Shown in pieces: positions 17,413-24,948 of a stretch of DNA of 64,000 nucleotides. The DNA lies in assembly GCA_017522105.1 (NCBI GenBank), contig JAFXAA010000035.1, positions 17,624 through 81,623 of the forward strand, in the 5' to 3' direction. Source of the stretch: Bacteroidales bacterium (GTDB lineage Bacteria; Bacteroidota; Bacteroidia; Bacteroidales; P3). A model generated the notes under the pieces. It was not told where the DNA came from and made no database searches. It saw only the letters and a list, made by a program, of their open reading frames with translations. Both the position numbers and the translations under genes were made by a program. The first letter of the stretch is position 1. Each line of letters starts with the position of its first letter.

Positions 17413-19419
17413 CTAATCCAGTCTCCTTGCTATCACCATCCCCAAAGCGGAACCTATCTGCCGCGACAGGTCGGTGTATTGTTTTATCTCCGCCAGCAGC
17501 TGCATCTGCTCCTCGTCCGACGCCCCCATCAAACGCTCGCGCCTTTCGGCGATCATCTGCGCCAGCCTCAAGCTCTTGAACGTGTTGAGGCTGTCTCTCA
17601 CATCCTGCAGCAGGTTGTCTTCCTCTTTAGGCGGATAAATATTCTTTTTCTTCCACGACTCCTCACAGATGCTATAGGTGTCCATCATCACCGTGGCACA
17701 GAAGGTACGGAGCGCATCGTCGGCAGAATCCACGAAACGCGACACCTCCACCCTTCCGGCCATCTCCACCATCAGCGAGCACTGTTCCAGCACACGTTGG
17801 CACAGCGGATGCGAGAAGGAGAGTTTCTCGCCCTCCAACTCACCGACAATAATCTGCGCGACCGTATATGTGGACGTCTGCTGCGTGCCGTTCTCGTCCG
17901 TGAAGTCCTGGCTCAAAGCCTCGTTGCCATAGTTCAGCAGAAGTCTCACCAGATGGCGTTCCACCTCAGGCGGTGCCGTGTCGGTGGTCCGTGGTGAGTG
18001 GTCCGTGGTCAGTTTCTGCCCTGCGCCATCCGCTCCTTGCTCTCCGCTCTCCACTTTCCGCTCTCCACTCTCCACTTTCCGCTCTCCACTATCTTCAGCA
18101 ACCTTCTGGCGGGCCGAGCCTATAGCCCTCGCCACAGCCGTTCCCAAAGCCTCCTCGCTCACCCTCAACATCTGGGAGCACTGCCTTATATACTCGCTGC
18201 GTTCCAGCAGGTCGGCCACCAGCGCTATGCTGCGCGCCGTCTCGCTGACGAGCTCGGCCTTGCGTATGGGGTCGTCCTTCACGCCGTCCAGCAGCACGCG
18301 CGTCTTGTACATGATGAAGTTGTCCTCGTGCGAGGCGAGGAACTCCTGCAGCTGTGTGGAGCCGTACTTCTGGGCGTAGCTGTCAGGGTCTTCGTCGTCG
18401 GGGAAAAGCACCAGCCTGACGTGCATGCCCTCGGCGAAGAGGAGGTCTATGGCGCGGAGCGCCGCCTTGACGCCCGCCTTGTCGCCGTCGTAGAGCACGG
18501 TGACGTTCTGCGTGTAGCGTTTGATGAGCCTTATCTGCTCCACCGTCAGGCTTGTGCCGCAGCTGGCCACGGTGTTCTCCACGCCGCTCTGGTGCATCGA
18601 TATGACGTCCACGTTGCCCTCCACCAGGTAGCACTTGTCGGCCTTGGCGATGGCGGAGCGGGCCTGGTAGAGGCCGTAGAGGATGCGGCTCTTGTTGTAT
18701 ATGTCCGAGTCGGGCGAGTTGACGTATTTGGCGGCCTGCTTCTCGCTGGTGAGCACGCGGCCGCTGAAGCCCAGCACACGGCCGCTGATGCTGTAGATGG
18801 GGAACATCACGCGGCCGCGGAAACGGTCGTACTGCTTGCCGGTGTCCTCCTTGACGATGGTGAGGCCCGTCTTCTCCAGCACCTGCAGGCTGTAGCCGTT
18901 CTTCAGCGCGTGGTCGGTGAAGTTGCTCCACTCGTCGAGGCAGTAGCCCAGCCCGAAGCGCTTTATCACCTCGTCGCTGAGGCCGCGCCCGTGGAAGTAG
19001 CTCAGGCCCACGGCACGTCCCATCTCGTCGTTGTAGAGCAGGTCGGCGAAATACTTCTGCGCAAACTCGCTCACGTGGAACAGGCCGTCCCTTTCCGTCT
19101 GCCGCTGCTTCTCCTCCTCGGTCTGCTCCTCCTCCTTAATCTCTATGTGGTACTTGTCGGCCAGCCAGCGCAGCGCCTCGGGGTAGGTGTAGTGCTCATG
19201 CTTCATGAGGAACTTCACCACATCGCCCGCCTCACCGCAGCCGAAACACTTGAAGATGCCCTTCGACGGCGACACATAGAACGACGGCGTCTTCTCGTTG
19301 TGGAACGGGCAGCAGCCTATATGGTTGGCGCCACGCTTCTTGAGCGACACAAAATCGCCTATCACCTCCTCGATGCGGGCGGCGTCCATAATGCGCTGTA
19401 TGGTCTCCTGGTCAATCAT
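17413..19419 (-). CDS. dnaG: DNA primase (DnaG)
   Basis: Synthesises RNA primers for replication. The CHC2 zinc-binding domain has C37, H40, C58 and C61; the TOPRIM region has LVEGNVDVISMHQSG and VTVLYDGDKAGVKAA; the C-terminal part should bind the DnaB helicase. Length 668 residues. Between the polymerase core and the helicase-binding domain (about residues 439-479) the protein has Ser-Gly-Glu-Arg-Lys-Val-Glu repeats and a Thr/Asp/Ser segment, encoded by two heptamer arrays. A near-perfect promoter ends only eight bases before the start codon, so the mRNA may be leaderless. First gene of a dnaG-regulator-aroA-miaA operon. Confidence 0.93.
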   Translation of the reverse strand: MIDQETIQRIMDAARIEEVIGDFVSLKKRGANHIGCCPFHNEKTPSFYVSPSKGIFKCFGCGEAGDVVKFLMKHEHYTYPEALRWLADKYHIEIKEEEQTEEEKQRQTERDGLFHVSEFAQKYFADLLYNDEMGRAVGLSYFHGRGLSDEVIKRFGLGYCLDEWSNFTDHALKNGYSLQVLEKTGLTIVKEDTGKQYDRFRGRVMFPIYSISGRVLGFSGRVLTSEKQAAKYVNSPDSDIYNKSRILYGLYQARSAIAKADKCYLVEGNVDVISMHQSGVENTVASCGTSLTVEQIRLIKRYTQNVTVLYDGDKAGVKAALRAIDLLFAEGMHVRLVLFPDDEDPDSYAQKYGSTQLQEFLASHEDNFIMYKTRVLLDGVKDDPIRKAELVSETARSIALVADLLERSEYIRQCSQMLRVSEEALGTAVARAIGSARQKVAEDSGERKVESGERKVESGEQGADGAGQKLTTDHSPRTTDTAPPEVERHLVRLLLNYGNEALSQDFTDENGTQQTSTYTVAQIIVGELEGEKLSFSHPLCQRVLEQCSLMVEMAGRVEVSRFVDSADDALRTFCATVMMDTYSICEESWKKKNIYPPKEEDNLLQDVRDSLNTFKSLRLAQMIAERRERLMGASDEEQMQLLAEIKQYTDLSRQIGSALGMVIARRLD
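17983..18104. repeat. Intragenic paired heptamer arrays in dnaG
   Basis: On the coding strand one array has at least six units alternating GTGGAGA and GCGGAAA (complement at about 18043-18104). After some 35 unique bases a second array of inverted polarity follows (GTGGTCC/GTGGTGA units on the plus strand from 17986). The reading frame is preserved because the total length is a multiple of three. Confidence 0.8.
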
Positions 19420-19427
19420 TGAGGGTG

Positions 19428-19458
19428 CAAAGATACTATTTTTTCCCGATACGGCAAA
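19428..19458 (-). promoter_or_regulatory. Promoter of the dnaG operon
   Basis: Minus-strand TTTG at 19455-19458, a 19-base spacer and TATCTTTG at 19428-19435 match the Bacteroidetes consensus exactly. The dnaG ATG is at 19419, so the expected transcription start would leave a leader of about five bases. Confidence 0.75.
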
Positions 19459-19459
19459 A

Positions 19460-19492
19460 CGCTATTCACTAATCGCTAAACATTAATCACTT
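19460..19492. repeat. Heptamer array upstream of the dnaG promoter
   Basis: Units ATTCACTA, ATCGCTA, AACATTA, ATCACTT run from just behind the -33 element of dnaG to the stop codon of hydE. Same family as the arrays near positions 50 and 16160. Confidence 0.55.
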
Positions 19493-20512
19493 ACGGTAGT
19501 CGCCCCTGTCCGTCGGCACGTCCATGCCGATGGCCTTCATGCGAAGGCGTATGTCGGCGGCGCTCTCGGCGGCCTCGCTGCCTGTCGAGAGCTTGTTGTT
19601 GTAGATGCTGTAGAGCGCGCGAGTGTCCTGCGGGCTGAGGTTGGGCATCACGACGTTGGCGCCTGCGGCAATGGCCTGTTCGCGCCCCCGGGGATGCATG
19701 GTGCCGAGTGCCGAGGTGGCGGGGAGGAGCACGGAGGGGTGCAAGACCCTGATGATGGCGAGGAGCCTGAGCGTCAGCTCGACGCTGCCGGCGCGTTCGT
19801 TTTCGAAGGGTGTGCCGGCGGCGGGGATGAAGGGGCCTATGCCCACCATCTCCGGCTTGAAGTCCTCGATGAAGCGGAGGTCTTTTTTCAGCGTTGCCAG
19901 CGACTGACCGGGGCTGCCGACCATAAAGCCTGCGCCGACCTGGAAGCCGAGGTCGCGGAGGTCGCGGAGGCACTGCATGCGGTGGTCGAAGCTCATCTCC
20001 GCCGGGTGGAGGAAGGCATAGTGTGCGGCGTCGGCGGTCTCGTGGCGCAGGAGGTAGCGGTCGGCGCCGGCGTCGCGGAGGCGTCGGAAACTCTCGCGGC
20101 CGCGCTCGCCGAGCGAGAGGGTCACGGCGCAGTCGGGGTACTGGCGTTTGATGGCCTCCACGATGCCGCACACCACCTCGTCGGTGAACCAGGCGTCCTC
20201 GCCGCCCTGCAGCACGAAGGTGCGGAAGCCGAGGGCGTAGCCCGTGCGGCAGCAGTCGAGGATCTGCTGCGGCGTGAGGCGGTAACGGCGCAGACGTCTG
20301 CCTGGGGGGCAGTTCGCTCCCTGCGGGTCGCGGTCTGCGTCGCGGCGTATGCCGCAGTAGAGGCAGTTGTTGCGGCAATGGTTGCTGATCTCTATCAGGC
20401 CGCGCATGAAGACGCGGCGTCCGTAGACGGCGTCGCGCAGCCGGCAGGCTTCAGCCTTGAGGGCGTCAACAGCTACGGGGTCGCTCGTCGTCAGCAGGTG
20501 GTCAATATCCAT
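19487..20512 (-). CDS. hydE: [FeFe]-hydrogenase H-cluster radical SAM maturase HydE
   Basis: Radical SAM enzyme needed to assemble the H-cluster of [FeFe] hydrogenases. The cluster motif CRNNCLYC (C46, C50, C53) sits in the HydE-specific context RGLIEISNHCRNNCLYCG; FVLQGGEDAWFTDE and GIGPFIPAAGTPF are further family blocks. Length 341 residues is standard. It is flanked by short repeat arrays on both sides. HydF, HydG and the hydrogenase itself are not in the window, so these must be elsewhere if the pathway is complete. Confidence 0.93.
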   Translation of the reverse strand: MDIDHLLTTSDPVAVDALKAEACRLRDAVYGRRVFMRGLIEISNHCRNNCLYCGIRRDADRDPQGANCPPGRRLRRYRLTPQQILDCCRTGYALGFRTFVLQGGEDAWFTDEVVCGIVEAIKRQYPDCAVTLSLGERGRESFRRLRDAGADRYLLRHETADAAHYAFLHPAEMSFDHRMQCLRDLRDLGFQVGAGFMVGSPGQSLATLKKDLRFIEDFKPEMVGIGPFIPAAGTPFENERAGSVELTLRLLAIIRVLHPSVLLPATSALGTMHPRGREQAIAAGANVVMPNLSPQDTRALYSIYNNKLSTGSEAAESAADIRLRMKAIGMDVPTDRGDYRK

Positions 20513-20517
20513 GATGC

Positions 20518-20592
20518 GGGAATGTGTTAATGCGTTAATGCGTTAGTGTGTTAGTTGTCGGCGACAAGCTATTAATCACAAGTCACCAATCA
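20518..20592. repeat. Octamer and heptamer arrays upstream of hydE
   Basis: Units TGCGTTAA, TGCGTTAG, TGTGTTAG are followed after about 20 bases by ATCACAA / GTCACCA / ATCACCC-type units. No promoter was found in the spacer. Confidence 0.6.
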
Positions 20593-20603
20593 CCCATCCT
20601 CAA

Positions 20604-21959
20604 TCACTTTATCACAAACTCGTATACCGAGTCGCGCTCGATGTCTTTGTAGACGGGCAGCAGTTTGATGTGGGTGCCGCGCTGGAGGTTGACGGGACCG
20701 ATGTATACGGCGCTCTGACGCGTGGGCGTGGAGCCGTCGGTGGTGTAGAAGATGTAGGTGTTCGGCACCTCGGTGCTGACCTCGATATTCATCGTTGTCT
20801 CGTCGACGCGGCGGGCTGAGAAGATGGGGGTGAAGGAGCCCTCGCAGTAGGTGATGCCGCGTGCGGCAAGGCGTTCTTTCTGCACTTCCACCTTGCGGCG
20901 GAAGCGGCCCCAGTTGCGGACATCGGATGGCGACCACAGCACTTCGGAGAGTGCCAGCGCGCGCGGCAGGAGCATGTACTCGGCGCGGCGGGCGTCGGAG
21001 CCTGCTGGCACGGCGTAGCGGCCGCAGGCGCCGATGATGGCTGCCGCCGATGCTGCCGCGGTGCCTTCGGGCACGGGGTCGAAGGCGTAGACGCGCGCCA
21101 AGGTGATGATGCCGGCGCTGGCTTTGGGCTGGTAGCGGGCTTCGGCCTGGTAGCGGCACCAGTCGCAGTAGTCCGGCGGACACATGACGACCATGCAGCC
21201 TTCACGGGCGCGTTCGAGGCCTTCGTAGAAGCCGCGGCGGCAGAAGACGGTGTCCGTCTCGAAGCCGCGCGAGGCGGAGTCAACCACGACGAGAGTGACG
21301 CCACGCGAGGCGGCGTAGTCGCGCAGGTCGGCCCACTCCTCGCCGGAGGCGTCGGCCTCGCCGCCGTCGTAGTACAGGCGGTTGAGCTTGTAGAGCGACA
21401 TCACGTCGAGGAGCCGACGGAGATGCTTCTTGCCGATAGAGGCGAGGGTGTCGACGACGGCTATGCCGCGCCACGGGAAGTGCGGGTGGTCGAGGATGGT
21501 GCACTCTGGCAGCGTCACAGCCAAGTAGGCCGAGCGCGTCACGTCGGCAGGGAGCATCTGCATGAACGTCTGGCAGCCGTAGAGGAGGCCTCGTTCAGTG
21601 TTGGCCGACAGGCGGATGCCGCTGCCGCGCACTTCGAGCAGGTAGCCTTCGTCGCCGAGTTCGGTGTTCAGCGTGTCGTTGAGGGCCAGCTCAAGGTCGC
21701 TGTCCAGCGCCGCCGAGACCATGGAAGGCCTGAAGTGGGCGCTGCGCAGGGTCTTGAGCACGTATTTGAGCATCGGGGAATTCTGACCGATGCCGGTGAC
21801 GCTCATTTTCAGACTTGAGTACAGGGTGTAAGAGCCTTCCTTCTGCACCATGAAGACAGGTTCCGGCACCACGCTGATTTCCTTGACCGTGGCGCTGCGC
21901 CCGCAGCCCGCGGCCAGGAGCGCGAGCAGCAGGCATCCGACGATGACATTAGTTCTCAT
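20604..21959 (-). CDS. Degenerate GH20 beta-hexosaminidase-like lipoprotein
   Basis: Lipoprotein of 451 residues with lipobox LAAGC (C19). The order is that of Bacteroidetes GH20 enzymes: an N-terminal domain (VVPEPVFMVQKEGSYTL), HFPWRGIAVVDTLASIGKKHL and VMSLYKLNRL at the start of the barrel, then VYAFDPVPEGTAAASAAAIIG and the C-terminal chitobiase-like domain (EVPNTYIFYTTDGSTPT). The segment that should carry the catalytic Asp-Glu pair (GGDE) is missing; the chain goes from DGGEADASGEEW to VVVDSASRGFE. I infer a non-catalytic sugar-binding protein or a decaying enzyme. Confidence 0.75.
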   Translation of the reverse strand: MRTNVIVGCLLLALLAAGCGRSATVKEISVVPEPVFMVQKEGSYTLYSSLKMSVTGIGQNSPMLKYVLKTLRSAHFRPSMVSAALDSDLELALNDTLNTELGDEGYLLEVRGSGIRLSANTERGLLYGCQTFMQMLPADVTRSAYLAVTLPECTILDHPHFPWRGIAVVDTLASIGKKHLRRLLDVMSLYKLNRLYYDGGEADASGEEWADLRDYAASRGVTLVVVDSASRGFETDTVFCRRGFYEGLERAREGCMVVMCPPDYCDWCRYQAEARYQPKASAGIITLARVYAFDPVPEGTAAASAAAIIGACGRYAVPAGSDARRAEYMLLPRALALSEVLWSPSDVRNWGRFRRKVEVQKERLAARGITYCEGSFTPIFSARRVDETTMNIEVSTEVPNTYIFYTTDGSTPTRQSAVYIGPVNLQRGTHIKLLPVYKDIERDSVYEFVIK

Positions 21960-21984
21960 AGTAAAAGGTATAACGCCAACGAAG

Positions 21985-22004
21985 CGCTTTTATTGTGCCG
22001 CCGA
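21985..22004. repeat. 20-base repeat CGCTTTTATTGTGCCGCCGA, copy 1
   Basis: The identical 20 bases occur again at 49732-49751. Both copies stand upstream of genes in spacers that also carry other repeats, so this is a dispersed element with no obvious function. Confidence 0.7.
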
Positions 22005-22029
22005 CGCGTATACGCCGACGATACGGCTC

Positions 22030-22129
22030 CCCTACGGCATTTCTTCAGTAGTTCTTCAGTAGTTCTTCAGTCAAACACTGAAGAACTACTGAAGAACTAC
22101 TGAAGAACTACTGAAGAAATGCCGTAGGG
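22030..22129. repeat. Hairpin element built of CTTCAGTAGTT 11-mers, copy 1
   Basis: Outer arms CCCTACGGCAT and ATGCCGTAGGG enclose CTTCAGTAGTT-type units on the left (three CTTCAG cores) and their complements on the right (four CTGAAG cores), with a CAAAC loop. The 100-base element can fold into one long hairpin. A second copy is at 43481-43560 and a fragment near 50301-50350. Confidence 0.85.
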
Positions 22130-22208
22130 ACTCCGTAGGGGCATGGGTGGAGAGGCCGTTGCGGAGTGGGGTGGCGACAAACAGACTTACGACTGATTGA
22201 CAGCACTT

Positions 22209-22233
22209 TGCATTTTAAATGCATCGCGATGCA
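22209..22233. promoter_or_regulatory. Overlapping dyads upstream of the flippase gene
   Basis: Three TGCA half-sites form two overlapping perfect palindromes: TGCATTT-T-AAATGCA at 22209-22223 and TGCATCGCGATGCA at 22220-22233. They end 22 bases before the start codon, a position suited to an operator or a leader hairpin. Confidence 0.45.
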
Positions 22234-22255
22234 ATTTTCGGGGCGTCGGAACGTT

Positions 22256-23755
22256 ATGGATGATGTTATGGCTTCGCTGAAAAAACTTTTGTCAGACTCG
22301 GTTGTCTACGGCCTGAGCAGCATAGTGGGGCGTTTCCTGAACTACCTGCTGGTGCCGGTGTACACCTACCACATCGCGGCGTCCTCGGGCGGCTACGGTG
22401 TGGTGACCAATGTCTATGCCTACACGGCGCTGCTGCTGGTGATACTGACCTTCGGCATGGAGACGACCTATTTCTATTTTGCCAACAAGGCCGGCGGCGA
22501 CGAGCGTCGCGTGTACAGCACGGCGCTGACGGCCGTGGGCAGTGTGGCCGCGGTGTTCGTGGCGCTGGTGATGCTGTTCATTGGGCCCGTGAGCGCGGCG
22601 ATGGGCTACGCCGACCACCCGGAGTACCTGAGGGTGATGGCCTGCGTGGTGGCGCTGGACGCTTTCCAGGCCATCCTCTTCGCGCGGCTGCGCCAGAAGG
22701 GGAAGGCGTGGCACTTCGCGGGGCTGAAGCTGGGCTTCATAGTGGCCAGCCTGGCACTGAACCTGTTTGTCTTCGTCGTGGCGCCGCAGTGGGCCGACCG
22801 GGCGTGGATGGGCTGGTACAGCGAGGCGGACAATGTGGGCTACATCTTCTATATCAACCTGCTGTGCACGGCGCTGGTCACCCTGGGCTTCGCGGGCGAG
22901 CTGCGCGACTACAGGCCGGCGCTCTTCGACGGGGGCCTGATGAGGCAGATGCTGAAATACGCGTGGCCGCTGCTGCTCTTCGGGGTGGTGGGCATCTTCA
23001 ACCAGGTGGCTGACAAGATACTGCTGCCGGTGCTGCTGCCCGGGGGCGAGGGGCGCGTGCAGCTGGGCCTCTACGGTGCCTGCGTGAAGATAGCGATGAT
23101 CATGGCCATCATCACCCAGGCGTTCCGCTACGCCTACGAGCCCTTCGTCTTCAGCGGCCAGCGCGACAAGCAGAGCAAGGAGACGCAGGCGCAGGCCACC
23201 AAGTATTTCGTCATGTTCACGCTGCTGGCGTTCCTGGCGGTGATGTGCTATATGGATGTGTTCCGCTACCTGGTGAGCCCCGACTACTGGGAGGCGCTGC
23301 CGGCGGTGCCGGTGGTGATGATGGCGGAGATACTGATGGGTATCTATTTCAACCTGAGCTTCTGGTACAAGCTCAGCGGGCAGACATGGTGGGGCGCCGT
23401 GATGAGCGCCGTGGGGTGCGCAGTGCTGGTGGCGGTGAACGTGGTCTTTGTGCCGCGGGTGGGCTATATGGCCTGCGCCTGGGGCGGCCTGGCGGGCTAC
23501 GGCGTGTGCGTGCTGATGAGCTACTTCATAGGGCAGCGGAAGAACCCTGTGCCCTACCCCGTGTGGACCATCCTCGGCTACATATTGCTGGCGCATGTAC
23601 TCTACGCCCTGACGGTGGTGGTGCACCCCGAGGCACTGTGGCTGCGCCTGGCATGGAACACACTGCTGCTGCTGGTCTATGTGGCCGCCGTGCTCTACGG
23701 CGAACGCAGGCTCGTGGCGCAGGCAATAGGAAAACTGAAACAACGCAGACAATGA
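22256..23755 (+). CDS. Polysaccharide flippase-like membrane protein (MOP superfamily)
   Basis: Hydrophobic 499-residue protein with about 12-14 predicted membrane helices, starting SDSVVYGLSSIVGRFLNYLLVPVYT, the usual opening of Wzx/RfbX-like O-unit or polysaccharide exporters of the MATE/MOP superfamily. It would move lipid-linked sugars across the inner membrane. I chose ATG 22256; ATG 22268 is an alternative, and upstream bases look non-coding (dyads and a palindromic repeat). Its stop overlaps the next small gene by four bases. No polymerase or glycosyltransferase genes are adjacent. Confidence 0.88.
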   Translation: MDDVMASLKKLLSDSVVYGLSSIVGRFLNYLLVPVYTYHIAASSGGYGVVTNVYAYTALLLVILTFGMETTYFYFANKAGGDERRVYSTALTAVGSVAAVFVALVMLFIGPVSAAMGYADHPEYLRVMACVVALDAFQAILFARLRQKGKAWHFAGLKLGFIVASLALNLFVFVVAPQWADRAWMGWYSEADNVGYIFYINLLCTALVTLGFAGELRDYRPALFDGGLMRQMLKYAWPLLLFGVVGIFNQVADKILLPVLLPGGEGRVQLGLYGACVKIAMIMAIITQAFRYAYEPFVFSGQRDKQSKETQAQATKYFVMFTLLAFLAVMCYMDVFRYLVSPDYWEALPAVPVVMMAEILMGIYFNLSFWYKLSGQTWWGAVMSAVGCAVLVAVNVVFVPRVGYMACAWGGLAGYGVCVLMSYFIGQRKNPVPYPVWTILGYILLAHVLYALTVVVHPEALWLRLAWNTLLLLVYVAAVLYGERRLVAQAIGKLKQRRQ

Positions 23756-23979
23756 AAAGACGTTCCACAATACTGCTGCTCGTCATGGCTCTGCTGTCGC
23801 CGGCCTTCTGCGGCTGCCGCAAGACGTGCACCTGCATCAAGAACAACGGCACGAGCCACACCTTCACGGCCGAGGAGGTGAGGGCCCACAACGGCACCTG
23901 CCAGTCGATGAAATACATGTACAACGACGGCACCTACGACCCGTCGGCAAGCTACTACTCGGTGTGCAGCTGGGACTGA
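23752..23979 (+). CDS. Small cysteine-rich secreted protein
   Basis: 75 residues starting with KRRS and a hydrophobic signal segment, then five or six cysteines (CGCRKTCTC near 20-28, one in NGTCQSM, one in VCSWD). It is too short and divergent to assign. The segment around FCGC could be a lipoprotein site, but it does not fit a strict lipobox. The ATGA overlap with the flippase stop suggests that the gene is translated. Confidence 0.55.
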   Translation: MKRRSTILLLVMALLSPAFCGCRKTCTCIKNNGTSHTFTAEEVRAHNGTCQSMKYMYNDGTYDPSASYYSVCSWD

Positions 23980-23983
23980 TGGG

Positions 23984-24018
23984 AGTTTTAAGTTTTGAGT
24001 TTTGAGTTATGAGTTATG
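23984..24018. repeat. GTTTTGA/GTTATGA heptamer array overlapping the pflX-like start
   Basis: Units GTTTTAA, GTTTTGA, GTTTTGA, GTTATGA, GTTATGA run into the start codon of the following gene; the last units provide the ATG. Confidence 0.6.
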
Positions 24019-24948
24019 AGGACACTGGACGCTGCACGCTGTGTCCGCGGCGGTGCGGAGTGCGAAGGGATGCGGCACAGGGCTTCTGCGGCGCCACGGA
24101 GGCCTTGGAGGTGGCCACGGTGTGCGTGCACCGCGGCGAGGAGCCTCCGCTGAACCCCATCGTCAACGTCTTCTTCGCCCACTGCAACCTGCAGTGCATC
24201 TACTGCCAGAACTGGCAGATCAGCGGTGGAGAGTGGAGAGCGGAAAGTGGAGAGTGGAAAGTGGAAAGTGGAAAGCATAGAGTCGCTGGCGGAGCGCATC
24301 TGCCGGTTGTTCTCCTCGCTCGACTCGCCAGGCACCACACCCATGCTGGGGCTCGTCACTGCCGCCCACTATGCCGACCGCATGGCGGCGCTTGTGGAGG
24401 AGCTGCACCGGCGCGGCTGCACGCCCACGGTGGTGTACAACAGCGGCGGCTACGAGAGCGTGGAGACCCTGCGGAGCCTCGAAGGGCTGGTGGACGTCTA
24501 CCTGCCCGACCTCAAGTACATGGACGGCGCCCTTGCGGCCCGCTACAGCCACGCGGCGGACTACCCCGAGGTGGCGGCGGCGGCGCTGAAGGAAATGAAG
24601 AGGCAGGTGGGCGGGGGCCTGATGGCGGACGACGGGGGACGCGCCTACCGCGGCATGATAGTGCGCCACCTGGTGCTGCCGGGGGCCACGGACAACTCGC
24701 TGAAGTGCCTCGAATGGCTGGCGGACCACTTCAACCCCTTCACGCTGCACCTCTCGCTCATGGCGCAGTACTTCCCGCCGCGCCAGGGCCTTCCGGCTCC
24801 GCTGGACCGCACGCTGACGGCGGAGGAATACGCCACGGTGACCGACCGCGCCGCCGCGCTGGGCTTCACCGAAGGATGGGTGCAGGAGCTGGAGGCTCGC
24901 GACAACTACCGCCCGGACTTTGACCGCAAGGACAACCCCTTTGAATAG
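24009..24948 (+). pseudogene. PflX-like radical SAM protein, split by a heptamer array (possible phase-variable gene)
   Basis: The N-terminal part has the PflX-type zinc/cysteine start CTLCPRRCGV, GEEPPLNPIVNVFFAHCNLQC and the radical SAM motif CNLQCIYC. The C-terminal part (SIESLAERICRLFS to DNPFE) is in another frame. Between them seven heptamers (24226-24274) follow directly after CQNWQIS. The two frames differ by one base; deletion of a single heptamer, or gain of two, would give one continuous protein of about 310 residues. As read, the gene would produce a truncated product. This could be a phase-variable switch, a fixed pseudogene, or an assembly error in the repeat. The family is related to pyruvate formate-lyase activating enzymes; its substrate is unknown. 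Confidence 0.8.
24226..24274. repeat. Seven-copy heptamer array inside the pflX-like gene
   Basis: Exact units in order: GTGGAGA, GTGGAGA, GCGGAAA, GTGGAGA, GTGGAAA, GTGGAAA, GTGGAAA. The last three are identical and adjacent, the best substrate for slipped-strand mispairing. The unit is not a multiple of three, so copy-number change shifts the frame. Confidence 0.9.

Noticed and set aside
19487-20512. Biotin synthase or ThiH
   Set aside because: The setting RGLIEISNHCRNNCLYCG and the GIGPFIPAAGTPF block fit HydE better.
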